Part shown: piece by piece, positions 10,371 through 23,895 of the stretch | Numbering within the stretch: the first letter of the stretch is position 1 | Layout: each line of letters starts with the position of its first letter | From: Tomocerus qinae | Taxonomy: Eukaryota; Arthropoda; Collembola; Entomobryomorpha; Tomoceridae | Assembly (NCBI GenBank): GCA_020055645.1 | Contig: CM034548.1 | Coordinates: forward strand, 47,918,296-47,982,295 | Direction of reading: 5' to 3' | Length of the DNA: 64,000 nt | Made by a program: the position numbers and the translations under genes | The notes under the pieces: model-generated | The model's database searches: none | Told to the model about the DNA's origin: nothing | The model's input: the letters and a program-made list of their open reading frames with translations, nothing else

Positions 10371-13300
10371 TTGTTACATATTATTATTATTATTACTCAC
10401 GGATGCCAGAGAGAAGGATGGGGAGGACTGTTGGCAATGCAATCCAATTTCACCAGCCAGAAGAGATGTATATAAATACATGTCATTACTTATCTCACAA
10501 GCCCTGCTGCCTGATCTAGCTACTCCACCGACTCCACCTACTTAGTACTCAAATACTTATGCTACACATCAGCTTTGTCTATCTCTACACATTATTATAT
10601 CATAAGTAGTCTCTGTCATTACTCAAATGTACTCGCAGACACAGAAAATAAACTAAAAATATTGCTTTGGAATCTGGACTTACTACAAACTTCTTCTTCC
10701 TAGAAATATGGATTACCAAAATCTGTGTACAAAAGAAAACATTCTCGGTACACTTACAAACGAAATGTCTTCTACCACTTTTACAAGTCAATTCACAATA
10801 CGCAGTAGACTCTTGAAAACATCTTTCAAGGGAGATTCTATATACAAGCAGGAACTACAATGCCCAAAAAGTTAACCTATTTAGTAACTAAATTTTAGTT
10901 ATAGTTTCTCTCCAGTGTTGATGGACACAAAAATCGAGTTATTTACACCCTGACTAATTTTCCCATTTCGTCGGTGAAAAATAACACCATTTACAGTATT
11001 AGATATTACAAAAATGAAATCATAAATCGTTCACCATATGAAAACTAAGGAAACAATTAAGTTTAGTTGGTGCAATTATGTTTTCACCATTATATGGACT
11101 GCAATGTTGGCGAACTACTTATCAGATATCTAATAGTTGCCCAGTTTGCTCTCCCACATTTACCCCGCTCCAATAACCTTCCGACAGGTTGATCTTCAAT
11201 TCCATTAACATCTCAGTTTGTTTCACCCTCCCTATTTGTTGGGAATACGAAGAGCAAAAGTGGAGTTTAATAGAAAGAGAAGAAGGAGAATTATATACTT
11301 GTGGCTCAAGATGTAAACTAATAATATATGTTGAGTGCATCTTGTACTAGTACATTTCTGTCTTCAACGTTTACAACAAATCAGTTTTTTTCTTGAAGGA
11401 AAGAAAAAACGTATATAAAAGTCAAAAAACAAATTGAAGAACGGAATCATGTTTTCAGTCAATGTGTTATATGTAGTAATAATTCAATCTCCATTAGTTT
11501 TTAATTTGACCCAATTAAGACTTAGGTAGAATATGCAACTTCTGAATAGTTAAGCTTAGATGGCGGAGGGAGCTAAGCTCTGAAAGTAGCTACCCTACTA
11601 ATGTTAAATTGCGAATTTGAAATCGCTGTAACTGTAGCACCGCACCTCGTCGATCCTTCTAACTTACAGATATTGTCAATTTGGACAAGATGATTCTAAT
11701 GATGTGAACATCATTAGGCTTTGACGTACATCAAAAATCATTTCGAAAATCTAAGTAGGACATTGCATGGTTAAACTAAAGCCCCACCATATAGCCTCTC
11801 AGATTTAACTGTCCTCACAGCCCCTATTCAATACTACTCTGTGAGTTGGTCTAACATCCATTCAGTAACTATTGAGTTGTACAGATGTATTTATTTATTT
11901 AATCAACAGACGACTTAGCTTCCATTTTTGTTTACAAATTCATAGGACATTTCAAAAGAAACTTATTCCAAATCAAATATTATGGAATTTAAGTATCTAA
12001 AAACATCATTGTAAATTCTAGGACATTGGGTTTGGATTTGAGGTGGTCACGGCATTTGAAAACGCTACATTATGTAGTATAGGCTTAGGCGTACCTGTCT
12101 GAATGGTGGATATAGACACACAGTCTAGATAATAAAATAATATTATTATTGTAAAGTACTTCTAGGTTTGCATTCTTATGGATCGATGGTTTATGCTTAC
12201 CAAATCGGACAGAATGATAATTATTACAAGAGAAGGCTTATGCAATCTATGTATTAATTTGCTATAGTATGGAAAAGGTACCTAGGTAATAAATAAAATC
12301 TCCAACAAGAAGAGTTAAAAAAGCATTGCAGCAACCGGATTGTGGTTTCCTGTTCAAAGCTACCTACAGACGGACAAGAAGCAGAGAAGATGCATGAATA
12401 ATATTACACAATTTAACAGAATGAGTTGGCATCCTCATCTTACATAGCATAATGTTATACGCGAGAAAGGGCCGATGTAAATCACCGCTTCTTCACTGCT
12501 ATCTTTAGTATTGCCATATAGTTCTATACTAAATCCGTGGCAACAAATATAGGTAGTTGTGTCGTTTTAAACCCACATTATAGTTGTCCACTTCCTGTGA
12601 TTCCTTGCAATAAAATTGTTAGATAAATAAAAACGTAATCTAACTATATGCCAGACTGCTCTGCAGGTAAATGAAAGACGAACTTTATTTAGGATTCATC
12701 AAAGCAATTAAATGTGGTTATTCGTTGAGTAGATTTTTCCTGATCTCATTACCAATGTGTCGTTTTGTATTTCATACTCCACTAATATGAATGTTACAAA
12801 ACAAAAAGTGGGAAATAGCGGTTTTTAAAAAATAATTCGACACTCGGGAAGGGAATGAAGGAAGTTTTGGTATTAATGTGTTAGGTTACTAGGTTATGTT
12901 GTGTACAACCTGTAGTTGAAATCAAGAGCCATCCTGCACTATAACATTCTTCTTAGCACAGTACAAGATATCAGTCAGACAACGCCTACACGTCACCTTA
13001 GAAAAGTCTATTGACATAAACTTATTTAACGGTAGAGTGAATACCTGCTTTGGCTTAACAGACTGGACACTTGACAATTGCTTTTTTGTCTTATGTCTTA
13101 TTATGGGCTACAGAACGTATAAGGAATTGATATCATAGTAGGTAAGTAGGGAAAAGCTCTGGGATGTTAAGTACACCTATACTAGTATACATACATTTAG
13201 TTGTAAACAATCTATGACTGGGCTATAACGCATATTAGTCGATGTCAAACACGAATCATTTGCATAGATTTCACATTTTGGCAACTCACCTCAAATGAGA

Positions 13301-16300
13301 GTTTTGAAAGAAGAAACGCTTGGTGACTTATCTGTAGGCTATGTATGTGTGCCAAAACAGAGAATCTCAAGGGGTAAATAATTTGTGATTACTGCAGCAA
13401 ACGGATTTGAGTGGAGAGGGAAAGATGCTGAGAGAGCCAGAGGACGAGACGAACCACTAAATGCACGCAATTCACCTGGATTTGACGAGAGTCGCTACTA
13501 AAAGTAAAGTTTCACATTGTTGACACTACTTATGTAGTTCAGCCTGACATGACAGGCAGTAAAATTCAGACGGTGAGTTATAGACATTGCCAAGAATAAA
13601 AATGATAAGTCTCTGTCACTTGCTATTCCATTGCGTGATTTGACTGTTTGCCGTTACATAACACTGCTCTAATAATTTCGACTGGTAAGGCAAAAAGTGT
13701 TTATCACATCGCCATCCACATTACACTGCATTACATCACATTGCATTTACTTTGGTCTAAAAATACAGAGTCGACGAAAACTTTCCCTCTCAGTTTGCTG
13801 TGTCAGGATGCATTGAGAAACATTATTTATCTCATTAGCTTCGCTAACGGCTTTGATAGCAAAAGCGCTCGCTATCTTTTGTTTCCATACTTGAATCGAT
13901 GTTCTGCTCAAGGAACAAAAAACTGTTTTATCTGTATTTTCAAACGTTCCTTGGTATTCCTTAGCATTGTCTAAATTAAGGAATCTAGGCTCTCATAAAT
14001 GGATTGCAATGATTCTGCAAGCATCGCACCTGCTTCAGTATCAATATGTATAATACTTAGGTACGAAGACTAAAATCAAAATATTATTGTAAAATAGAGA
14101 ACAACCTAGTAAACTCTTCCTTACACGTGTAAATACGTAACCAGCGTAGTTAACTATACCAAGATACTCTGTCTACATTAAAGCAATTGCAACTCATGGC
14201 TGTCTGTTTCATTTTCCTATCTTATGAGCAAATCAGCTTTAAACTCAATCAGTAGAACAAAGTCGACAGAGCGGGACGCTCACGTAATGTAACTCGTAAC
14301 GATATAAAAGTGTAGTGGAACATTTTCATAATACTTTATATAAAGTAGGTAGCATTATACACAGTACAATGTGCAAGGCACAAACCAGAACAGGATTGAA
14401 TATCTCAATTACATACGTCAACGAAATATAATCATTTGGAATTTACAACTGACAATGAGATAGATAACACAGGCACATCGATTTTTTCTGAGGAATTAAT
14501 TAGGATTGGGATCAGCAAAAGTCTAGGCTAGACCAGACCAAGTCTTGCCTAGCACTTCTGGGTTTCGTTAAGGACAACATGTACTCTAATTGACATCATG
14601 AATCATCATGAAGCGAGACTGTTGTCATTTAATGCTGTTTACTTACAAAGACCTGATAAAGAGTAAATAATTCTTTTCGGAAGTGCATTACATAAAATAA
14701 AATTGCAGTATCAATTACAGTGATTTTTTCTTACAACAAATCAAGACTGGAATTTTACATCGCAGCAGAGTTGCTTACTTACAATAATCTGAATTAGGCT
14801 CCATTGCAATGCTCAGTCAGCTTTTCCTTGCTCGTTTTATCAAGAGTGTCAAATGTCAAAAAGTAGAGCACAACTGCTGGATGGCTTCGTATTCTTATTT
14901 AATTTGATGGGGATTAATTTGAAGCAGAAGAGACGCTTCTTTGCAAATCTTTATATGGTGAGTAATCGTTTATTTAATGTTGTATATGGCATGCCCATGC
15001 ATGACTGACTTCTACTTATATGTTCAATGTAATTACACAGAGCCTAGTAACATAATCACGACCTGTGGACCCAGAACATCCAGACGCCATTATTGAGAAG
15101 ACTGAGTTTGGAATCAATGCACTAGGCTTTTCAACAAGTGACCATAAAATCAAATTTAATTACATCTGTAGTCGCTGAAAGTGTTTTCTATGGCGAGGAG
15201 AATCAAACCATGTGCCTAGATGAACTAGCGAAATTGTATTCAACGGACCCTCCAAATGCAAACAAATTCTGCACACACAATTGCCATGCTACGATGAATA
15301 CTTAGCTAAGCTAACTAAACCTTAGTTTACGAGAATTCATAATGTAAACAGTGTATGTAATTAATATATAATAGACATCGTGCAAGTCTTGACTCAAGTA
15401 GAGTAGATTGTGGTTATGATAGTCCCTCTAATAAATACTTATGGTTATCACAGCTATTATCGTAGAAATTAACACTGCATAAACAAATAGCACAGTCGAG
15501 CTGAATTAGCAGGAAATGATACTTTAAATTATTAATGCTAACCAACCGTATATGAATAGTATTTCAGTTGAGATTTACTAGTACAAACGTAGACTAAATA
15601 CTCAATGTGTTTAGTCTATCAGCGGCGAACGTAAAACACTGCATGCTAATATTTGCACACTGAAGGTTAATAATGAATTGCATTTCGTGTGCTTTACCAT
15701 ATATTCGTGCATTACGTTAACTCTGAAATCAGATAATGCTAATTTAAAATGAAAGTTTTTTTATATTTCACTTAAAATCTACTATTGTTGTTTGCATAAG
15801 CAAATTGCACTTACTTACGAGAAGATTAGATACAAAAACTGTATTTATCCACTTCAACTTACGATAACTAATTATCAGCCTGCATTTTATTACATAATGG
15901 TATCCTTTGTGGTTTTACATAGGAAGTTTACATTTTTCATACCTCATTTCATTATATTTACAGATAAGTAGAAAAAATAAGACAACTATAATTATTCCAG
16001 TTGAAAGGGTTTGCTCTTTACGTAAGTACAAAAGCTTAGCAGCTGTGAGACTCAGGCTGACAATCTGACATATTATTATTATTATGCTATCCTAATTACA
16101 TAAGTCATTTAAAAACAATTTATAAGCAATAGAATCTTTGAGCTGTTACAATCTTTGTTCGCTGTGGGCTTAAATTTGTGTCCTGAATGAAGTTAATGTG
16201 AACAATTTTGCATCTGTAGTCAATACTATGTAGTTTGAGAATTTTGAGAATACAGACTCAACCACAATTGGCTGTCCGGTGAGAATCCCAGGGATTGGCT

Positions 16301-19300
16301 GTACTCTGACTAATTAGAAACGCGGTCTTCCGAAAGTTATCGCTTCAATATATATATCAACACTCCTGCGTCATTAAATGATGCGGCATTGAAATTACAG
16401 AGCCATACGAAAGTTTCCCAAGTATTTGTCTTCTGAGGTGGAGTAAATAAAAAAGGATTGAAAACCTCCAACCCCTTGAAAATAAATGAAATGTATTGGT
16501 ACTATTGACAGTAGGTTTTTTGTGAGCGACAATCTTATGCAAGTAAGATACAAGTATCATCCACATGAGCCTTAAAACCATTTTTGTTTGCTATTCAATG
16601 CAAATAGTAAACTCACTCGTCGATTCCTAAACCAGTTTAAACGACAAAGGAAGGGTAAACTACTGAAATCATTGAATGTTTGGTGCTATAATTATAGACC
16701 TGGTGTAACCTTTATGGAAAATACTTGTGTTGTTTGCCGTTATTCTTGTTTGCATGGTTGTCAGCAGTTCACGTTTCAATGTAGCTTCACTCCAATTGCG
16801 AAGGAGGACGAAATCAGTCAAAAGTTTTATCTTAAGAGCAAGCTCTCCTCTATCGGAAGTGAAAAGTTTGAACTTTTCCGTCTATTAATCTCAGAGCCGC
16901 TTCTGAAATGAAATTGTGAAGGCAGCAGAGTAAGCGCAGATAAACACGTCAACAGCAAACTGAATGTCTTTTTTCTCAATTAATTTAAGCGACAATGCAT
17001 CACAGACACTTTACTTTTCAAATGGCACAACATATTGTACTAAGTGCTCAGACATTTTGAATCAAATTTATAACGGGAGCTTCTGATGCCTGCCGCCCTT
17101 AGTTGCATTGTCGAGTGGGTTGGGCAGGTCTGAAGTGTGACAGACAGCATGACACTTATTATTATCACTACCGAAATCATTCATACTTGTGCATCCGGTG
17201 AGATGGTTTCCCAAGTGCCATATAGATGAGCTTTTAAATGTATCTTTACATTCAACGTAAAAATGCGTTGCAACAATGCCACAAAAGTAAGTAATGGTCT
17301 TTCGTACTTACATTCAGCCATATGGAATGAGAAATGGGCACACATCGGAGGAAAAGTTTCCATATCCACTGTACCAGATATGAGCTCTGCAATTCTTGCA
17401 GCAATGAATTGACATCACAATCAAGACACAAACAAACATGCCATTTTACTGATAAAAATAAATTTGCATTTTTATTTGATGAAAGCAAAGAGATGTCAAA
17501 ATATCCCGAAAGGCGCATTATTTTTCATTCCATGTCACGTTATAAACGTCCTGTAGGCATCAAGGATTCTGTATAACGCGAACGGAGAAAAGGTCATTTG
17601 AATGTTAAGCAATTTCAATAGTTTATATTAATAAGGGTCTGTTTATGTTTATAAAAATAGTAACTTAAATAAAATTGCTGATAATCCATCACAGATGCAG
17701 ACGAATCAGTCCTTTTGTACCATTTTCTTTCGTCCCATTTAAACATTATAGAAAATGCAGACCTAATTTTTTAAATCCTTGCCTGTTTTTAAGACATTAA
17801 ATTTTCCTACATGTAGTATGGAAAATTTAATAGCCATTTAATTTCTATTTGGCTGTTTAGACTATAGTTATATTAGAATGTTTAGTTTTTTGTTCTAGAT
17901 ATGTTCAAATTTTCTGCCAGTCGAACAAAATTTGGGAAAGTTGACAGTTGAAGAGATTACATTTTGCATTATCCATAACTTGAGATAACATTGGCAAATG
18001 GAATGAGCTTTGGATAGAAAGGAATTTTGTTGTTTCCGCTGTATTCGGGTTTAAAAGATCATAGGCTTAATAGAATAGTATAAGGTTCCATTCCAGTGAA
18101 ACAATAAAATATACTATAACATTGTGAAGGAGAATTGCTTGTTTATAAAACTTCCCTGAGAGTTAAGACCCGTAGATAGTAAATTGTATAGCTGGAGTAA
18201 AAGACATTTCCAAGAAAAGCCCTTGGCTCACATTCTCCGCATGCATGCATAACATCACCAGTTAGTATCATCACAAGGAAATTTCCCTATGGATCCTAGA
18301 TCTTATCTGACACAGACGAATTATTTAAACTTTAGAGCTGCAAAGACAAAACAAGATAGGACCAAGCAGCTTGGTAATCCATTCAGCTTTGCATTGCCAT
18401 CCTCATTTGCAAATCCTTCAGCGGCAGTTTTCTAATTTATTGACACTGCGTTCTATTTATTAACCACCTGCATGAAATGCTTTGCATTTAAGGGTCTGTT
18501 TTACGTTGTGGGATTTTAACTGATATTTATACTCACAGGTGTTGCAAATTATTGAACGAATTGCAAATTATTGCACAAAATGGTTTTGCGTATTTAAAAA
18601 TGGACAACGTATTTAGTATTGGCATTTAATATTTAATGCAAATAATAATTGATTGCCGAATTATTACCATGCCAGTAATTACGTGTGCTTGATGGCTATA
18701 AGATGGTCTATTAGTTGAAATAATCCATCCATAACCATTTTGAATTCCATTCTCAAGAGGAAAAAGAGAAAATCTGAACCTTCAGAGGCATTTAAATTCC
18801 CACAAAACGACGATGCTGTGTTTAGTCGCAGGCTGATTGAATATATCTGACATTAGAAAACTACTTTTTTAACTGTGAGACTTAAGATTTAAATTTATTC
18901 ACGGAGAATGCAAAGCTATTTGTGGATTGTTGAGCAGAATCGAAGTTTCATTAAAACACTCATTACAAACATTGTCTGTAACAGAGTTCTTTTTGCTTGG
19001 CAAGTGAATCCAAAGCTAGCAATTTCACTTTTAAAGTCTACAGCCATAAAAACTGCTATCTTAATTGTGTTTAGGTAATCGTCAGTCAGCTGCCTTCAAC
19101 AGTACACTAGTTGCACTATTGTACATGCTTTTTCGCATTGTTCTGTTTTGACATTTGCTACAAGTAAAAACCATGACAAAGAAAAGTTGACTTCTAAATT
19201 GCACGCATTTTTACGCCTGTAAGCAGTTGATTTAACGCTACACGCATAATATTATGTTGTTTTATGCACAAGTGCTTCGCTACTGTTTCATTTAATGATA

Positions 19301-21800
19301 AGGTAAACACACTATCGTATTATTTACTTATTTTGCAGCAAGTATGTTACATGTAATATGCGATAATAATAACTCCATTCAGTCTCTGACAATAACTTTC
19401 ATGATTTCTGTCCCACAAAATTAGAGAGTTTATGGTGGTTTGTACGTGTGTGCACATTGGTTGCATGAGATTGTTTCCCCTTTTTCACGTAAATTCTTCA
19501 CAAAGAAACAGTTTTTGTAAATAATAGAATACTAATTAAGGTAACCACATCTCAGAGGTCCACTTAGTTTGTACATTGCATAATATGTATACTTCATGTA
19601 CACAGATTATCATAATTGTGGTATAGACAACTCAGCATGATGATTAAGTAGTACTTGTTATGATTATTACAGAGAAGGTTGCGAGCATATTCTTGTGTTA
19701 TTTAATTACAATATTACATTAATCTAATGTGCTACTGCTAATCTGATAACAATGATAACTCAAAGAACGACCAACAACTATAGATTAAGAGAACAATTGT
19801 ACATACTTTACCTAATTACTACACTGCATTGCGTATATAGCTACCCGGCCAAACCTTATTACTATGTAAAAACGTAGCTTGCTATGCTGTGTAACAACAA
19901 TGTATAACCTAATGAACACTTAGGTATTTACTGCAGGATGAAATAGACACATGCATGTGTACAACCATGTACATGGTGATAAATGTATTCACAGAAAGAA
20001 TTAAGCTATTTCAATACATTAAAGTATACACTAATCATATAAATCCTCAGTCATTTTCCCTTGACCATGTTCTACAATTGTGAAGTCACGTAGTTCAGGA
20101 GAGAAACTAAGTAGGCATCTGACTGTGATTAGACATTTAAAATAATGTATGTATATTTGTTTCATGTATGATTGTTCGCCTAAATTGCAATATAATATAT
20201 GAACAATAGCCAAAATCGAAGGCTCTCATCCGTCACTTAACTGCTTCGTCAATTTTTTACATTTCTTGTGATGTTGAGTTTATAAAAATTGTACGACAAG
20301 TATACAATGCATGCTACCTATATTTAGAATTCTTAATATTGGCACAGTGGTATCAACCCTTTTAGAGCTTGAAAATCTTACTACGTATTGCTGTTTAGAA
20401 TTGTTGGGGTCAATATTTGAGAGTTGACCACAAATTTGTTTATGCTTTGTAGGTCTTTGATGAAATGGAAGTCAGCGTAAGGTAGTGGGGAATGGAAGAA
20501 CATAGCAAAGTCGGGTCAAAATGCCTAAACGCTGATATAAAGCTAGTAGAGTACAGAGCTAGACCAAGTTGGATAGAAGAAATAAGTGCTGAGATTATAG
20601 TGGAGACTTGACTGAGCTGGCTGATTTAATAATGTTTGAGTTTAGTAGTTTAGTGAGTCTGTGAGCCAAGTCTTTGTTGTTGGCTTCCTTTCCTTCCTTC
20701 CTCTTTGTGCGTGATAGCGGAACGACACTTTGCGCTGATGACTATCTCCTGATGTATCTGTAACATTTACTACATCTACACTGCACATTAACGATTTCCT
20801 CGACTAGTTCCTAATCATAATAATAAGCAAAGCAACTCATAAACCCAAACCTTACCCGACGTCAAATATAGTATCTGTTAAGGAAATCTTAGAAAACATT
20901 ACTGCAGTTAGAGCTGGATACAGACAACAGAATCGAAAGAAGCTTAGCTGCGTTTGTCTCAACTTATCCCTATTGCTTGTCTGTATTTATCTACACTATT
21001 TGACTTCCAACAAGTACGCGTAAACATTACTCTAGTCCAGAGAGAATTACATATCTCCTAATTTGATCCTAATTCCTACCTCAAAGTCAATAATAAGTAT
21101 AAGTTTGCTCTACTCTTGAATACTAGTAAAATACGAAAATTTTAAGCTATCAGAACTTGCCAAATTACCAACCTTGCGAATATGTGCTATTAGTATGAGT
21201 TATGCTATTGTGAGGGTAAATTATTGATCTCGTTCAAAAGCCAGAAGACAAGCAAGAGTTGGCGGAGCCAATGTATCATATTGAGATCAGGGAGTTGTTG
21301 CCAACTTTTCGAGCTAGTCAAGTAGATTTATAATTGCCACTTAATAGAGAAAGATAGCAACACAAGTCCCATTTACTGTGTTTGTATTCGGCTATTCAAC
21401 TAAAGAGCTATGCTTGTAGATAGTCGACGGAAGGCATCTTAAATCCTTTTCATAAACCAAGTGTAATTAAAGGTAATTCATTGACTAGTTAAAAGCTTCT
21501 AAAATAATTCATGCACGAATACAAATTTCTTTGCAGTATTCGCAACTCAAATTAGCAGTCCTGGCTGTAGATTAATACCTGGGCTTACGTATACGTATCA
21601 TATAAAGCTTGAGTGAATGCATAAAGAAGGAAAGATACCTATGCGTACTTAATGCAAAGAAAGTTGAACAATTCAGTTACAGTGACTATTACCACTTTTA
21701 CATGTGCTGAAAGGATGAGACACAAAGTCTGCAACAAGAGATATTACATGTTATAACTTCGTACCATGCCACCGTGTAGAAAGTGACTCGAATACGTATA
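10371..21800. other. Long gene-free stretch, possible DENND5 first intron
   Basis: I looked on the minus strand for further DENN-domain exons and found none I could defend. The longer frames (for example 16588-16911 plus and 17252-17518 minus) have no recognisable motif. An ATT microsatellite lies near 10378-10395. Otherwise the sequence looks unique and AT-rich. Confidence 0.45.
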
Positions 21801-22009
21801 TCTATAGCCTTAGAGTGTGCTTATAGTAGAGTCATGTGTCTGTAGAGTAGTAGGTCGAAAGTTAAAGTCGGGCCAAATACTACTTACTACGACGTGTTTG
21901 GAGAGTGGAGTAAGGAAAGGTCGTCGGTAAATATTTGTCAGAGGGAGTTTAGGACGGGAGCCAAGGTAAAGCGAGCTAATGCTAGTAAAAGTTAATAATT
22001 GTGACTTAC

Positions 22010-22199
22010 TATTGCCGTCGATCTCGTAGGATTGGAGAACTTCCAATCCCGACGTGTAGTCAAGTCCGCAAATGACAAAGTAGTCGCAAAATCGACTCAC
22101 GGGTCCACTGAGCTTTACGCTACTTGAAGATGAGATTGAAGAGTTATGGCCAGAACTGTCTGTCCCGATGTTTGCCGCACTTCCACCCTCACACTCCAT
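22010..22199 (-). CDS. DENND5: DENND5-family protein (Rab6-interacting protein 1-like), first coding exon
   Basis: This minus-strand exon encodes 63 residues plus one base. Residues 35-53 read SRFCDYFVICGLDYTSGLE, almost the same as the start of animal DENND5A/DENND5B (SRFADYFVICGLDTETGLE), the beginning of the upstream DENN domain. The first 30 residues are Ser-rich and unconserved, as expected before the domain. I place the start at the ATG of 22197-22199; an in-frame TGA lies 18 bases upstream. The exon ends at a good donor (ATA|GTAAGT on the minus strand, intron from 22009), leaving phase 1. In other animals DENND5 proteins are large DENN-RUN-PLAT proteins that act as Rab regulators and effectors in Golgi and endosomal traffic; that role is inferred from the family. 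The remaining exons must lie to the left, within or beyond the window; I did not find them. Whether this is 5A- or 5B-like cannot be told. Confidence 0.83.
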
Positions 22200-22870
22200 C
22201 GATTCTTCCGGCACTCACTCTCCAAGTCCCATCAGAAACCAACAACAACAACAACTCCGATCAGACAATCGAGTATTAGGCTAAGAGCGCTTCAGATGTC
22301 GATCTGTATACTTAATCTCCAATAAATCTTTCTCCTGCTGCTGCGTTACATCTATTTGACTATGGTACTATTAGTTGTAGTAATAGCAGTAGTAGCAGGT
22401 AGGTATATTATGTATCTGGATATTTGTAGGTAATAGATAGGACTCAATTGGACTAGACTCGCTTTCGTCTCTCAGTTATGTAAATCCGTAGTCTTTTCTG
22501 CAGTTAGTGACTTATTGACTGTTCTGGGCATTTTTACCAGAAAGGGAGTGAGTGAGACTCTGCTGGTTGGCAGAGCAAAGAAATACTGGGCTAATCAGTC
22601 AGTCAGTGCTGAGTGAGTGAGTGAGTGCGTTCCTCCGGAGTGGGAAGAAGGTGGCTGCTCGTTGTGGTCGTCTTCGTGGCTCCTCCGACTCCTTCATTGT
22701 CTCTGTCTACAGGGAAACATTCAAATAAAATTGTTAGAGCTTATCGCCTACGGTTGACTCACTTAAGACTTGGTCCTACAGATATAACTCACACACATCA
22801 TTCCTCTCCCTCTAATCCCATTCCCCTATGCACATTTCTGCATACGTCTAAGTATCCTCAGAGATAGTCC
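22200..22870 (-). promoter_or_regulatory. Probable promoter / 5' UTR region of the DENND5-like gene
   Basis: This is the stretch directly upstream of the minus-strand ATG at 22199. It is richer in GC than its surroundings near 22620-22700, contains (AAC)n near 22240-22256 and (GAGT)n at 22611-22627, and has no convincing coding frame. The position suggests a leader or promoter. I see no clear TATA box or initiator, so this is an inference from location only. Confidence 0.35.
22611..22627. repeat. (GAGT)n microsatellite
   Basis: Four tandem GAGT units preceded by CAGTCAGTCAGT. Confidence 0.8.
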
Positions 22871-23764
22871 ATATCCACTGTCACTTTACTCCATCCTCAC
22901 TCATCTGCACTGTAATACATATCAGTGGGAGTCTACTCTATGTACAATAGTATACATCACACCACATAGTAATACTTAGCTACTTGCAAATCGCTATCCT
23001 ACCGTTTCTCCCGTGAACCTCTTCAAAGATATAGTCTCGAGATTCCGATTTCAGGAACAAAGGATTTTTCTCCAAACATCGTTTTAGGGGTGATGTATAA
23101 AACCTAATCCCCAACAAATCGAATTAACTCTGATGGTTATACAGATAAATAATCATATTGCCATTTGACATAATTACCGTTTAAAACAACCGTGCATATG
23201 TTCATTAGACTTCATAATTTTGAAAACAGGGGTCAAATTTCACAATAAAACTTTAGTTATTGAATGTATTAGATTTTTTCAAATTTTGAGTATTAACTCG
23301 GTAAGTTACAGTTTTCGCAGAAAACCTCCTTCATATATAATCACTACACCACGGAATTTTACTGTTGTGATATCTGACTCCAAGCGACTTGTAATAATAT
23401 TGTAAGAAACATTTAATATATAAGACACTAAGAAATATTGCAGAGCTCCCTCGTTAGTAATCCTTCGTTTTCTCTATCTTGATTTAGTACGAACGAACTG
23501 TATCAGAAGTACGGACTTGACTCTGCTTCACTTCGTTGCAAATGGTGTCGCGTAAATTGGTCTGAGTAAACTGGTCCTTGAGGTAAAAGGTAAACTGATC
23601 TACATCAAAACTAAACTGGTCTTCCAGTAGAAATGAAAGGATAATAAAGGTGAATCAACCCGATTAATCTAAAAGATTGGTTGTAACAAACAGTATTACA
23701 GTCCCCTTATTTGAAATAAATATGTAAATTCAACATTTCTTCCTTAATTTCTTCCGGAAGACAA
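22871..23764. other. Gene-free stretch
   Basis: I recognise no gene. Near 23565-23625 the text contains GTAAACTGGTC, TAAACTGATC and TAAACTGGTC, which look like scattered inverted relatives of the GATCAGTTTGTGTTTAAC repeat that follows. Confidence 0.45.
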
Positions 23765-23895
23765 GTTTGTGTTTAACGAAGATCAGTTTGTGTTTAACAA
23801 AGATCAGTTTGTGTTTAACGAAGATCAGTTTGTGTTAAACGAAGATCAGTTTGTGTTTAACGAAGATCAGTTTGTGTTTAACGAAGATCAGTTTA
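23765..23895. repeat. 21-bp tandem repeat, about 6 units
   Basis: The unit GTTTGTGTTTAACGAAGATCA begins at 23765, 23786, 23807, 23828, 23849 and 23870, followed by a partial unit. Only two or three single-base differences separate the units. Because 21 is a multiple of three, the array stays open and would read FNEDQFV repeatedly in one plus frame. The flanking frame shows no domain or start context that would make it a gene. Confidence 0.92.

Noticed and set aside
16588..17580. Cys-containing frames (16588-16911 plus, 17334-17576 plus)
   Set aside because: Cys spacing is irregular, the frames do not join through splice signals, and composition matches background.
18200..18260. Possible DENND5 exon (minus-strand text VMLCMHAENV)
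   Set aside because: Only four residues agree with the family, stops lie close by, and the flanking sequence does not match.
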